A stretch of 64,000 bases of DNA from Sparassis latifolia (Eukaryota; Basidiomycota; Agaricomycetes; Polyporales; Sparassidaceae), in contig CM031552.1 of NCBI GenBank assembly GCA_018466975.1, forward strand, positions 1-64,000, written 5' to 3'. Positions 1 through 13,656 of the stretch are shown in pieces. The notes below the pieces were generated by a model. It ran no database searches and had not been told where the DNA came from. It saw nothing but the letters and a program-made list of their open reading frames with translations. A program made the position numbers and the translations under genes. Numbering within the stretch: position 1 is the first letter of the stretch; every line of letters starts with the position of its first letter.

Positions 1-319
1 CTGTTACTCTGGATCAAGTCCCGACGATCATCATGTAAGCGCCAGGGCTATCATCCAAGTTGTTTGTCGAACTGACGTTCATCAGTTGGTCGCCATAGCT
101 GTGCGGGACTACGTGAAGAAAATGCTGAAGGGCAGCGGTGCTCCACCACCGCCCTCAGTGCCAATGCCTGTACTACCGTCTGCAGGAAGGCAAAGCTTCG
201 TGAGTTTGTTGTTTGTCGATCGTGAAGCATGATTCAGTTTCTTTCAGGAATGGATTGCAGAGCCTGCTTCAAGTGGACTGCACGGTACTGCAGAAGATCA
301 GGATGAGCATGGAGATTAA
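1..319 (+). CDS. 3' end of an unidentified protein-coding gene (partial)
   Basis: The window opens inside a gene. Three exons can be read: one ending near base 35 before a GTAAGC donor, one from about 98 to 199 (reading VAIAVRDYVKKMLKG followed by a Pro-rich stretch), and a last exon from about 249 to the TAA at 317-319. Both inferred introns have GT...CAG ends. The visible tail is a short helical segment, a PPPPS-type proline run and an acidic C-terminus. This is too little to name a family. The gene converges on the mitochondrial SSB gene, whose stop lies only 70 bp further on. Confidence 0.5.
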
Positions 320-389
320 GGAGTGAACGAAAGTAGGGGTTGTATCAAGGGTACGCCACAACATGGAACTGTGCATTTTTATTCGAAAG

Positions 390-1069
390 CTATGCTTCCT
401 CTGCACCACCTTCCTCCTCTTGTGGTCTGTTGGACCGCAGCACTCTAATGGACTCTGAAACCAACTATCAGCAACGACAGCGATATTAAGCCCGAGGTGC
501 TCACCATGTCGCAAGAATATTTGTCTCTGACCCTGAGGGGTATCAGGATCGGCGCTGGGGTCAGGCTCTCGCAACTCGAAATTTGCCTCCACAAACACCT
601 GAGACCCCTTCTTCAAGGTGCGGAGGAAGGCGTTAGCACTATTATTGAAGGACAGGACGGAATGCCAAGTCGTCGTCTTGTCGCCTCGGGCTGTGTGGAT
701 ACAGGATAAGACCGCTGGAATGTACAGAAACAGGGGTGCACTGACAACCATCTGCATTAGGCGGGCCAGGGGGATAGTTCGTGGTGGCTACTGTGTATCT
801 AGTGAGCGCAAATATTAGCGACTGACTGTGTCCATACGATGACTTCCGTCAACATACTGCACATATTCCTTGTTATTCTTCGTGGTGCGAACCTCAGGGT
901 CTTTTCCCAAGCGACCGATGAGCATAAGTTTTGCGAGGTCTGCTGAACGCGACGGAGTTGTGGAAAAGGCCTATTGGAAGTGCATCAGCTTCCTCATAAT
1001 TTGGCTCTCAGGCAAGCTTACCCGCAAAGATGCTCTGGCAGCAGATACGCGATTGCTGAGAGAGAACAT
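390..1069 (-). CDS. RIM1: Mitochondrial single-stranded DNA-binding protein (Rim1/mtSSB)
   Basis: Five exons fit exactly: 1069-1022, 970-858, 798-749, 690-505 and 454-390, all with GT...AG introns. The N-terminus (MFSLSNRVSAARASLR then AFSTTPSRS) is a typical Arg/Ser-rich mitochondrial presequence with an RAFST-type cleavage region. The mature part is a full OB fold: LMLIGRLGKDPEVR, the KEYVQYTVAT strand, TTWHSVLSF, LKKGSQVFVEANFELRE and GQRQIFLRHESIRVL. The protein ends in an acidic tail (EEEGGAEEA), as in many SSBs. The total of about 150 residues suits the family. The protein coats single-stranded mtDNA during replication and repair. It is divergent from HBS1, with 193 bp between the start codons. 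Confidence 0.93.
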
Positions 1070-1262
1070 GACAAAAATAGGGATATGGACGCAAGCCAAA
1101 ACAACCGTGTCACTTTCAAGTGCTGTTCGTCACGACAGTCACGGGATCGTCGTGTCACAACTGTGAGGAGACCGTGACCAGTTATCCCGGACCAGTGATC
1201 CTGAAGGGAACTGGCATCATCTCGGAAACTTGCAGTAGCTTGAACTGTTGTATTGTTTTGCG
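1070..1262. promoter_or_regulatory. Short bidirectional promoter region, RIM1/HBS1
   Basis: Only 193 bp separate the start codons of the minus-strand mtSSB gene and the plus-strand HBS1 gene, so the region must carry both promoters and both 5' UTRs. No clear TATA box is visible. Co-regulation is an inference from spacing only. Confidence 0.45.
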
Positions 1263-4200
1263 ATGTCACGACACAGGTTCGTGCGCAACATAGATGTACG
1301 CGGTAAGCTGTTTCAATGTCATACGTTTTCTCTCTGCTGAAACCTGAAGGACTGTAGAAGAGTTAGTGGATGATGCATTATCGGACGGTGGAGAAGACGA
1401 GCTGGACACGGCGGACTATGGTGCGTTTCATTTTGTTTGTATCAGTTCTTCGTCAGACTGTGTCAACGTAGATCGAATGATGGACGGACTTGAGCAAGTT
1501 AGAGCGACTTTAGGATCTGAAGAAGAAACCGAGTCAACGACAGAGATATCAAGGATACCCTGTACTATTACCACTTTGACGTACGGCGGAGCATAGACTG
1601 GCTGTTGGGTATGTTCTGTGTAATACCAGATTCCATCACTTGATCTAATGAACCTCACAGAGGAACAAGGGCGAAAGAATGCCGCAATGGAACGAAAAGG
1701 TGAGCCGTTCTTGTCATCGTTAGTTATTCTTCGGTTTTTCCCTTCCGTCTTTCGATCCTCTATGGTATGGTGCTTGTATCATAGCTTCCGCTCAGCGGCG
1801 AGGCAAAGAGATGGCTGTTCTCACCCCAGTCGAACCTCTCGTGAAGACACAATGTTCATCACTTCCGCATCTCCTAGACCCAGGGGAGAAACCGCTGCCA
1901 CTGTTACCCGAAGATAACAGTAACTCCGCCGTTCAATACGTCACAATGATTGGTCCGAGTCAAGTATCGGGCGGCTCAGGAAGGACAAACATTCCTCTGA
2001 TTAGGTTGGCTCAGAGCCAGGATGAGGAACTGTACGAATCATCAGAGCCTTCTATCCTTCAGAGACATCGCCTATCTACCATCACGGAACGTACAGAACG
2101 CACGGAGGATGTCGGACATCGGACTCCTGTGCGTCGGGATTTCACCAGTCTACCTCAGGCGGGTTCCTCCTTGAGCGTGACGACTGATTATGGGGAAATC
2201 ATCGGTACGTTAATTGTTTTCCTCGTGTCTTATCTCCATTTGACTCAGCCATGGTCAACTTGCAGAGCCTAGACGGTTGAACCCCAATGATGTCCTTCCA
2301 TCTCCCACAACCTCAGCTCTCCAGCGGTTATCCTTTCACGAGTCAGCCCCATCTGCCAGTCCGACGCAGTCTCGTACACCGTCCTTAATGTCACCTATAC
2401 GCTCACCAGTTCCCCCGCTACCGCAGCATGAGCCAATCACCAATATCACAGATTCTGGGATTGGTCTCTATCCTGAACACGACGCTATCTCTCATCCTCA
2501 GCTCATGAATGATGAGGCACCGACGCCGGTGCCAGCCAGAAGTGAGAAGAAGTCAAAACTATCCACTTTGGCGAGTTCGCGGTCAAGTGTGAGTGCGAGC
2601 AGCAGAAGTTCAAGGTCATCTGCTTCGGACTTGGAGTCTGTAGTAACTTACCCGAAGCTGAGACCTTCTTCTGGCTCTTTTCTGTCGCTCGTTGAAGGAG
2701 TTAGTTCCTCGACCACCGGTTCGTCTTCTATGTCATCACATGTTCGGCATGCCATACAGACAGCGCTCGACTTGGAGGCCGTCGACCGAGCAGCAGTAGC
2801 ACCAGAGCCTGATGATGTGCCAGGATCGCCGTTTTCTCCTGCTTCCACCATTCGTCCACAGCGGTCAGTGCCAGCACGTAGCCATCGGACTCCGTCGCCA
2901 ACTCAGACTCCCAGGTCCACTGTTGCTGCTCGACCGACGGCAACCTTGTCTCAAGTGTCACCCGATGACATTGCTGGACCTGTTACCACTGTGGTGCGGT
3001 CCTCCGAAGCACCCGGAGGTCTTGCGCGTCCGCCTTCGAAGCTGGCAGCACTGGCGCAAGCGAAAGCACAGCAAGGGCATTGGATGCCGAAACCGAAGAA
3101 GCCCCCCACAGAGCCACTACTTCCCCTCCACAAACCTCATACCGAGTATCTCACGCCAATCGCTAATGGTTCGAGCATGACTACAGCTATTACTACGACT
3201 TACCAGACCCTTGGTAGTCTTATGTCCCCTGCCGAAACAATCATTCCGCCGTCCTTCCCTCCATCGTCCTTTCCAGTTCACCTCCCAGCCAATTCATCCT
3301 CGAGAAGCGAACATGCAGCAGCAGAGCCGAGACAATCGAAGTTGGCGATAAAAAGCCGGAAGGCTTTACAAAAGCACGAACCCGAGCCTCCTTCACAAGA
3401 ATCTCGCCCTTCAGCTGAATCACCGTTGTTCTCGTCTAAAGCCACTCGCTCCTGTGCGTCACCATCAGCCTTCGCCTCCTTACTCCTCGATGATGATCCA
3501 CTGTTGCCCCACGAAGACAACGCACATTTGTCCAAGAGCAATAATCATAAAGACGACAGCAAAGGCGCACGCAAGCACAGAGGTCGTGGATATCGCTTTC
3601 AGAATCCGTCCGACAGACATAGAAACACCACCCACGGAGAGCGTGGCGTTCCTGTACCTCCTCTATCACCGCTGAGCGGCTTCGCTTTTGATATTCCCAG
3701 TCCCGATGACTTGGTTTCCAATGCTCGTCGAGGAACATCGCTAGCTGCACCCTCTGTCTCTTCTTCGCAATATCCGCATTCAACGCCTTCTCTTGGCTCC
3801 TCTTCGCTTCGTTCTTATGTCAAGGCTGCTGTTCGATGATCTTTGTATATTGACCATGTGCTAACTACCTATCGTATTGAATATATATAGCTGCAAAAGA
3901 ACGGGAGAAGGCATCCAAGTTGGCACAGTCCAAAAAGTCTCCTCAACCGAAATTTGGATTGGCGCCTTCTGCATCAACGTCTAGAAATGTCTCCCCTGCA
4001 CCCGCGAAGACAACAAGGAAGCAGGCTGATCACAAGGATATCATCCGAGGAGGGAGCAGTAATACGCCCTCTCAACAACAGATTGATCTTTCTGCGCTCA
4101 ACCTGACCTCAGAAGTGGACACTCTTCCGCCGGAAGAAGACCCGACGCCTAAGCCGACGATTGCGATGGACAAGCTCTTGGAACAAGCCAGGAAAGAACT

Positions 4201-5965
4201 TGAGGTCGAAGAAAAGAGCCAGAAGAAGGCCCTCAGTCTGGTCGTGATCGGTGCGAGTACTTTCAACACTTTCAGTAGATGTCCACTCACAAGACTTCAA
4301 GGTCATGTCGATGCCGGAAAATCTACCTTGATGGGGAGATTGCTGTATGAGCTTGGAAGAATGGATGAAAAGAAACGTGCTGCCAACGAGCGGGGCAGTA
4401 GTAAGATGGGCAAGAGTAGCTTCAGCTGGGCTTGGGAGCTGGATGGCACTCTTGAAGAACGCGAGCGGTGGGTGTCATCTGTCGGAAGCTTGACTTCTCT
4501 CCTGAAAGGGTCTACTTAGTGGGATCACAATGGACGTTGCGCTGCAGTCACTCAGCACCGTCCACCGAGAAATCACGATCCTCGATGCCCCTGGTCACAA
4601 GGACTTCGTTCCCAACATGATATCTGGCGCTTCACAAGCAGATTCCGCACTTCTGGTTGTAGATGCTGGGACTGGGGAGTTTGAAGCTGGTTTTGATAGA
4701 GGTGGTCAAACTCGAGAACATCTGCTCCTCGTCAGGAGTCTCGGTGTTGGTCAAGTCATAGTTGCTATCAACAAACTGGACCAGGTATTCATATGACCAT
4801 GATTGTATCATCTCAATGCTCAACCGTCTTCACTCTGTTAGGTTGAGTGGTCACGAGCACGTTACGAAGAGATATGCAGTGCCATGCGACCATATCTCGT
4901 CCAGTCCGGGTTTCATCCTACAAAGACAAAATTTGTCCCAGTCGGAGCAGTGGCTGGGATCAACTTGACCGACCGCGAAGGCACAGCAGCACTGGCACTC
5001 AGTGAGTGGTACAAAGGGCCTACGTTGGTTGATCTCCTAGGTATGTTCCTTACGTGGATGGCCGATGGGACATACAAACAATCCCTATAGATGATCTGGA
5101 TACGCCTACCCGTGATATCACATCCCCTTTACGATTTCCGATCTCAAACGTCTACAAAGAACAAGGATCAGGTCTCGCGGTTTCTGGCCGAGTCTGTGGA
5201 GGTATCGTTCAAGTTGGTGAACGTCTGCGCATCTTACCTGGGGACGAGTCGGCCACGGTCAAATGTGAGCTAACCAAATCTCGAATTTTAATTCTTATAT
5301 CTCACCGTCTTTGAAGCGATTGAAAGTTACGAGAAGACGGTGCCATGGGCAATAGCTGGTTCCAACGTCGTCCTGTATCTAACTGCTGTCGATCCCGTGC
5401 ATCTGGCAATAGGAAGCGTGCTTTGCCGTCCAACAGATCTCGTACCATTAGCCACGGTCTTCACAGCACGGGTGATGGTTTTCGACATTCAAGTGCCCAT
5501 AACTGCAGGTGCATCGGTCAGTTGTACCAGTCTTTTATATGTTCTCCCTGCTTAATTATTGACGACAAGGTTGAGCTTTATCACCATTCCCGTGACGTTC
5601 CTGCGTCGATCTCAAAGCTAGTGTCAGTACTGGATAGGGCCTCAGGCGTTGTAGTCAAGAAGAATCCGCGGTATGTTGCCTTCATGTTCTTTTCCTGACG
5701 CTCACATCAGTTTACGTCATATATAGTGTATTGACAAAGAACACCTCGGCAGAAGTGCAAATAACTCTTCGCACGGCATCATTGTCAGGTCCATCAGCTA
5801 AAACACAACCTGTTCCCCTGGAGCCGTTTGCCGTGAACAAAGAGATGGGTAGAATACTGATCAGGCGTAGTGGAGAAACCATTGGTGCTGGTGAGCAGCA
5901 AATCAAGATCATACCACTTTCGTTCTGACAAACAATCAGGTATCGTCCTGAGCATTGAATATTGA
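1263..5965 (+). CDS. HBS1: Hbs1-like translational GTPase (ribosome rescue)
   Basis: Hbs1 works with Dom34/Pelota to release stalled ribosomes in no-go decay. The start at 1263 ([13 protein letters not shown]) opens a 40-nt exon. The Hbs1 N-terminal domain follows ([35 protein letters not shown]). A Ser/Pro-rich linker occupies most of 1811-3830. The GTPase domain has G1 GHVDAGKST (split by an intron), G2 RGITMDV, G3 DAPGHKD, G4 NKLD and a VPVGAVAG G5-like segment, followed by EF1A-type domains 2 and 3 ending [10 protein letters not shown]. The N-terminal exon needs a one-base correction near 1520-1540 to join the two halves of the Hbs1-N domain. The splice joining the linker to [12 protein letters not shown] near 3830-3890 is uncertain. 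About ten introns. Confidence 0.93.
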
Positions 5966-6350
5966 ATCGACGTGAAGCTGGGCAAGTCCTTATAAACAAC
6001 TTCAAATGTAGCACGAATCTGGATAGATATCTGTACGTGTGCTAGTTGTATCATATCGTCGGACATGCCAAAGTCTTTGTATCGTACCGTATCTCCCTCT
6101 GAATCGGTGATATACAACGTTCTGCCGGCGGCTTTGAGAGATTCTGCGACGTTCAAGATCCTCATGTGGATATTCCTATATTTGTCAGGGTATGTTCTCG
6201 GAACGACGGCGTCTCAGCCGGAGTACACGCTGAGAGTTTGTCACCCTACCAAGTATAGGCCTCTGTGACGACAATATGCTCTCAGCCTCGTCCATAAATC
6301 TCGGCTAGAATTACTGGGCCCTCCCCTTGAAACGCCATCCATCTCAAGTT
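5966..6350. other. Intergenic, with an unresolved minus-strand open stretch
   Basis: Between the HBS1 stop and the nucleoside-transporter start. On the minus strand a frame stays open from about 6165 into the HBS1 3' end, with a sensible composition (LKAAGRTLYITDSEGDTVRY). Another open stretch starting MDEAESILSSQRP lies upstream at about 6290-6180. No splice with matching phase joins them, so no gene is called. Confidence 0.3.
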
Positions 6351-8030
6351 ATGCCAGACTCTCATGTGCGACAATCTTCGACACACGATGTGCATAATTA
6401 TGATGCAGTGTATCGACCTATTCCTCAAGCACCGGTGGCATCTGAACCTGCCCGTCCATCTCTCGAACTTGATACCAGCGATGAGCAGGTCGAGCTGGTG
6501 GATGAACTTGCCAGCAGTACTCTGCTAGCAGAGGAGGATACACGGATACACGGAATTCATTTCATTCTCGGTTGCGCTGTGCTCCTGCCATGGAATGGTG
6601 CAGTCCAATCCACCTAAGTCCTGCTGTGTTTACTGAAGTGGCTTTTGTAGCGTTGATTACTGCCACTCCATATTTCTTGTCTCGTTTGGATGGCTCTCCC
6701 CTGAAGAGCACGTTCAGTTCCTATCTCTCAACTACCTTTATGGCTTCCAATCTTGGCTTCTTGGCCCGTGCTACTGCCACATCTAAGCAGGTTGGTCTCG
6801 TTATCTATATATACGCTACTTCTGAATCCATTCTCCCCCAGTCGTCCAATTCTCGGAGGGTCCTTCTCTCCATGTCATGGCTTGCTTTTCTATCAGCCAC
6901 GCTCTACATCAGCACATTCATCCGTCCTCATCCAGGTGTCTTCTTCGCCTTTGTGCTAGTCAACGGCATACTGCAGGCAGCAGCAGGGTCATACCTTCAG
7001 ACGGCTGTCGTTGCCGTCGCATCGCTTTTCGGGCATAGGACAATGCAGGCAGTAATGTCCGGCCAAGCTGGGGTCGGCGTTGTAGTGAGTGGAGTGCAAG
7101 TGCTTAGTGCTACTGCATCTACCCGTGGAAAGACATCTCCCCAATCTGCAGTGGCGCCTGGCTCGAAACCAGAGGAAGTTTCTGCGGCCATATTCTTCGC
7201 GCTGTCCACGTTATTCCTTGTAGCCAGCGCCGGAGTGCATGTTTGGATGACCCGTCTTCCGGTCTATCAGTCTGTGTTGGCGCAGTCGAGCAGCAGCGAT
7301 AGGATGGGCAGTATCGAGGAGAATGATATGTCAGAAAGCATGGAAAGGCTCATAGCTGAAGAACATAATCATGGACGGAGAAAGCTGGACGAGAAGCCTC
7401 GAATATTCCGGTTAGCGAAGGTCAACCTCCCGTACAATTTTGCCGTTGCATATGTATTTGCGGTCACCCTGGTATGTGACCATTAGGCTTGAACTCTAGG
7501 GACTGATCAAGACGTCTCTGTAGGCCGTTTTCCCGCCGATCACTATATCCATTCAGTCCACCAACCCGTCTACGCATCCGCTTCTATTCAGTGCCATCCA
7601 CTTCCTTATCTACAATATCGGAGACTTCGTTGGCCGTTACTTGTGCTCCTTCCCAAGGCTCCTCGTCTGGTCTGCTCGACGCCTATTAGCATTCTCCATA
7701 TCGCGCACTCTGTTTATACCACTTTTCCTCATGTGCAACATTCAGTGGGCGAGTTCTTCCACCGTACCATCGACTCCCATCATCAATTCCGATTGGCTAT
7801 ACATGTTCATCTTGCTTCTGTTCGGATTGACCGGTGGCTACGTGTCCAGCATGTGCATGATGTCCGCGCCATCCGTTGCGCACAATCCTCGACTTCAAGG
7901 ACGCACTAAAGACGTGGATGTGGCAGCTACGGTCGCAGCATTCTGTTTGGTCGGTGGTCTCACTTTTGGAAGCGTGGCGAGCTTTGCAGTGAGGGCTGCA
8001 GTATGTGACTGCAACCCCTTCAGTTCCTGA
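6351..8030 (+). CDS. Equilibrative nucleoside transporter (SLC29/ENT, Fun26-like)
   Basis: The start at 6351 gives a soluble acidic N-terminus of about 60 residues, ending in the ENT landmark HGIHFILGCAVLLPWNA, whose last residue is completed across an intron (donor near 6596, acceptor near 6651). Hydrophobic segments follow: TATPYFLSR, LLSMSWLAFLSATLYIST, VFFAFVLVNGILQAAAGSYLQTA split over helices, and a VMSGQAGVGVVVSGVQ helix typical of ENT TM5. A polar loop spans about 7100-7400. Further helices after an intron near 7472-7523 include the conserved NIGDFVGRY motif and end in VRAAVCDCNPF. Fungal ENTs move nucleosides or nucleobases across vacuolar or plasma membranes. A 51-nt intron near 6791-6841 keeps the frame open, so it could be missed by gene finders. 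Confidence 0.9.
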
Positions 8031-8704
8031 GAGGCGATAGTAGGATGTCATTGTATGTGCATCTCCCGCAGACAGTCAGTTGAAGGACGCTGACGACTCA
8101 ACGTGCAGATGTTGTGTAACGTTCACGATACCCTAGCTTCCAATGTATGCAATCAGAGCAATCATAGACACACGCCGCTGTTGTTTAGATTTTCACTTAC
8201 TAGAAATTCACGCCGAGTCGGCTAACCACCAGGGGGTTATATCGGATGGCTCGGAACATATTACTGTGAGCGCTGAACCATGTAGTGGGAGTGCACACTG
8301 ATCACCAGACAAAGTAGAATTTAGAAATGATCATGTGTAGGACGACGACCATGACCACCTGATCCTTGAGCGCATCATATCTGCCCGTGCGCAACAGGGA
8401 ATGATCAGTGACTGGTCTGCAGGTCGGAAGTCATTGTGTCATGCCTCTGCCAGTCAGGTCATCTGTGCAAACAATGGCTGACAGTAACTCATCCACGCCC
8501 GACGAGACCGTGAAGACATCAGAACAGAAGAAGGAACTACCCAATGAACGGTCAGGTCGTCAGATTGCAGCTCTGGACGAAAGAAAGTACTGGTTAGATG
8601 TGCCGCTAGGTCTGAACACGGGAGTAATCGGGCACACGATTGCAGCCATGAACAAGTTGCGGAGACATATTGAGCACTTACCAACATGGCCTGTCAGTGT
8701 GTAA
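8031..8704. other. Convergent intergenic region; possible small ORF
   Basis: This lies between two tail-to-tail genes. An ATG at 8476 opens a 75-codon frame to 8704 (MADSNSSTPDETVKTSEQKK and a WLDVPLGLNTGVIGHTIAAM segment). It ends exactly at the VFA1 stop and lies over its 3' UTR. No family is recognised and coding status is doubtful. The remainder shows nothing I can name. Confidence 0.25.
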
Positions 8705-9334
8705 TTACGTTGCTGGTGGCAAACTCGACCTGGGTGCGCCAGGTAGACGAGGAGCAAGCTCCTTCGCTTGTGCAGCTTGTCTGCGTCTGCGCTGTTCAGC
8801 CTGTCGCATTGCGAATACGTCTCGGTGCAAGGTATATCGTTCGTGTGAGGGCGTGGGCGGAGGACTGACCATTCCATCGGGAGGAAGTGAACCGGGAACG
8901 ACGGCTGGTTTATTGTTGACGTCTTTGCTCTCCTTCACGTCCTTTTTCCCCTTCTCAGCATCGGCCTCCTTCTCCTTATCCTTCGATTTCTCCTTCTCCT
9001 TCTCCTTCTCTTTCGCCTTCTCTAGCTTCACTTTCTGGTGCTCCTCCCACTCCTTCTTTACCTTCGCAATTTCGTCCGCGCCGACTCCCAGCTTCGCGGC
9101 AGCACCTGTAGGATCGCCTACGCGGGTTGCGAACGCATGATCGGTGAGATGGTTATCGCACGTGTAGATGAAATCGACGGTGTGGATTGTCGCAAGCACG
9201 GTGGTGGTCGGCTTGTGGCAGACATAGCACGCCCGAGCGGTTCCTACAGCCTATGTATGGCATGTAAGTATGCAGATTTTGCGATAGATACCGCAGAGAC
9301 GGACCCGCTTATAGTAGACGTTGGAGAAAGACAT
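8705..9334 (-). CDS. VFA1: Vps4-associated protein 1 (Vfa1)
   Basis: Exon 1 starts at 9334 (MSFSNVYYKR). An intron with a GTCCGT donor and ATAG acceptor leads to AVGTARACYVCHKPTTTVLA, the N-terminal zinc-binding motif of Vfa1, followed by the second cysteine pair region (FIYTCDNHLTDHAF). A long Lys/Glu coiled region (about 9070-8930 in DNA) and a C-terminal Arg/Gln/Ala-rich helix complete the domain order of the family. In yeast Vfa1 binds the AAA ATPase Vps4 and acts at endosomes in the ESCRT pathway. The gene is head to head with SFA1, with 201 bp between the starts. Confidence 0.88.
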
Positions 9335-11383
<2,049 letters not shown>

Positions 11384-11553
11384 GCGTGAGGGTTGTCCTC
11401 CACGGACAGGTGATCACAGATGTTGTACGCTAGTGAATCGCAGAATTCGAGGTGTATACAGGTCGCTTGCAATGTCGATGTAACAGTGCGAGATCAGACG
11501 ACAATAATTTCCAACAAAACATAAGCATTCTAGCAGATAATTAGTGCGTGATC

Positions 11554-13237
11554 TTATACAGCTCGATCGACTAACACTCGCGGCTGCTTGTGACCAACGA
11601 CCGCTCGCCACAATCCAGCAAGAGCAGCAACAACCTCCTTCCGTCGCATGCCACTTCTTCTCCACGCAACCTTAAACACGGCAAGCACGCAAAGCATGAA
11701 CGAGATGTCCAAAAATAAACGGCGCACGATCACCAGCACTGGGGAGTTGTTCTGAGTCTGCACAATGAAAGCGAGGAGGTGTTTGAACAGCGCAACAACA
11801 CGCGTCAAGGGACGAATGACAATTGACCACATTCCCATATCGTCCAGATCCCACTCGATGCGCTCGGACTGTCCACCCAGGTCTCGGTGATCGGCGCTCC
11901 TCCACCGAGGAGACCGCGAGTCCCGTGCGGAGACCACGGATACGGTGGAACGGTGTATCGAGTTCTCGAGCACTTCTATTCGCTCCGTCAGGGCTGCGAG
12001 GTGCACCTGGACGCCTTCGATAGCGCGCTCCAGAGCCTGGCGGGACGGCGGGCGCGGGATACCACTCTGAAGAGAGTACGGTCTTGGGTAGTATGGCTGG
12101 CTGGGTGGTCTGAAGGATGGACGTGCGGAAAATGTGTGGCCAGGACCAACTACGTCGCTGGCAGAGGAGGTGGATATAATCCTCGGATGAGGTGGCGTAG
12201 ACGCAGCATTCACTGGCTCTCCGAATGCGGACTGAGCCTGATATTCTGAGTGAGGTTGGGTTGCAGGCACGCTCGAAATTGGTATTGGAGGTGAATGAAT
12301 GAGGGAACGTGTGGCAGGCGTGCGATACCGCGCAGGGGTGCGATAGCGATGCGTGGACAGAGAAGATTGAGGACGGTCCGCCTGACTCTGAGCATACGCA
12401 GAGGATACAGGTGGCACCTGGTCCCCCGCTTCCTCGTCTTCCGAACTGCTCTGGTCAACCTGGGGTCCAGGAGGTGGTAGAGAAGCTTGGATGTTCGTTT
12501 GGGTGTTTCTGATATGAGCAGGTATATTCCCCAACTCGTAGAGTGGATGGTCGTCTGACGTGGTCGATCCAGAAGAGGAGGATCTTGTTGACTTCGAGAA
12601 TGATGCTATGGTAGAAAGTATCAAAAGGTGACATCGTACTGCGGACAAGGCCAGTCATACCACTCATCACCATATTCGAGGGATCTCCAGAATATGACTC
12701 CAGCTCCCGCACCAAGTCCATGGCAATCGTCTTATCCGAGTATCTCCGCAAAACCTGACCACCACATGAGCGTATGCAGTATTGGCACGCTGAGCCCTCA
12801 TACCTTAAGCAATGCCTCTACGTATTTCCACTTGGCCTCATACGGATCGAGATCCTTGTGTTTCGCCCATTCATCCCTTCTCTCATTAAGAGAGCGGTAG
12901 ACTGTGGGGTGAATTCTGCGACTTACCATTTGGCCCTCCCTAGCATGTCCCAAACGCTTGGACGGGGAGTTTGGACATTTCCGACAGTAGCTACAATTGA
13001 TCTCAGAGTCTATTAGAGTGCCATCAGAACGCACGAGGTAAGCACCTTGTTTGTACAGACTAATAACACAACAGGGCTCGCTCAACTCTGACGACCACAC
13101 TCTAATTGCTCCGGTGCGCACCTGTACATCGTGAGCTTCTCCTCATAACCGGTCTGTATTGGCCCATTCTTGGGCAGGCTCTGCACGATTTCTACCGCAC
13201 GGTCGAATTGTGCGTCGATGAGCTGTCGGGAATCCAT
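11554..13237 (-). CDS. Membrane-anchored acyl-CoA-binding protein (Atg37/ACBD5-like)
   Basis: The first exons (start 13237, MDSRQLIDAQFDRAVEIVQS) encode a complete ACB domain. Visible pieces are GPIQTGYEEKLTMY, RLYKQATVGNVQTPRPSVWD, MLGRAKWDEWAKHKDLDPYE and AKWKYVEALLKVLRRYSDK, spread over five or six short exons. A long Ser/Pro-rich linker follows, then a heptad-like helix (about LERAIEGVQVHLAALTERIE), and near the C-terminus a hydrophobic anchor (RRLFLDISFMLCVLAVFKV). An ACB domain plus linker, coiled coil and C-terminal tail anchor is the architecture of peroxisomal ACBD5 and fungal Atg37, which act in pexophagy and lipid handling. Assignment to Atg37 rests on architecture, so the membrane it sits in is inferred. 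Confidence 0.85.
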
Positions 13238-13656
13238 CGCCACCAAACGAGGGGTCACCGTAGGGAGTCGGAAGAGCAAAAGTCAAAAACACGCAGATAT
13301 GTATCACGGGTAGAGCATCGCTCGGCGCTTGATTGTTGCATCGGCGTCGGTCTGAAAAGGGAACGATTTCGCACACGCGGCCTGGCATAGGTAGGTAGGT
13401 TGGTTTCATGGTAAGTACTCAGAACATTCACGACAAATCTCTGTTATATGCACGAGGGTCACGGTAATAACTACCAATCCTGTGCAAGAATGGACGTCGT
13501 TGAAGGATAGATCTATCATATTTCCCCGCACTCGTCAATATTGTCACTGCGAAATTATGCCAAGAACGGCAGACTGTCTTGCACTCTCCGGATAGTCAGA
13601 CGGCAAGGGCGAATAGAGACATCATGTATCGGCATCAGGAGGTATGCGCTACGATG
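13238..13656. other. Intergenic, nothing recognised
   Basis: About 420 bp between the ACBP start and the mS34 stop, both minus strand. It must hold the ACBP promoter. No RNA gene, repeat or further exon was recognised. Confidence 0.4.

Noticed and set aside
8940..9030. Repeated TCCTTCTCC units, apparent microsatellite
   Set aside because: They encode the Lys/Glu-rich helix of Vfa1 on the minus strand, so this is coding low complexity rather than a separate repeat.
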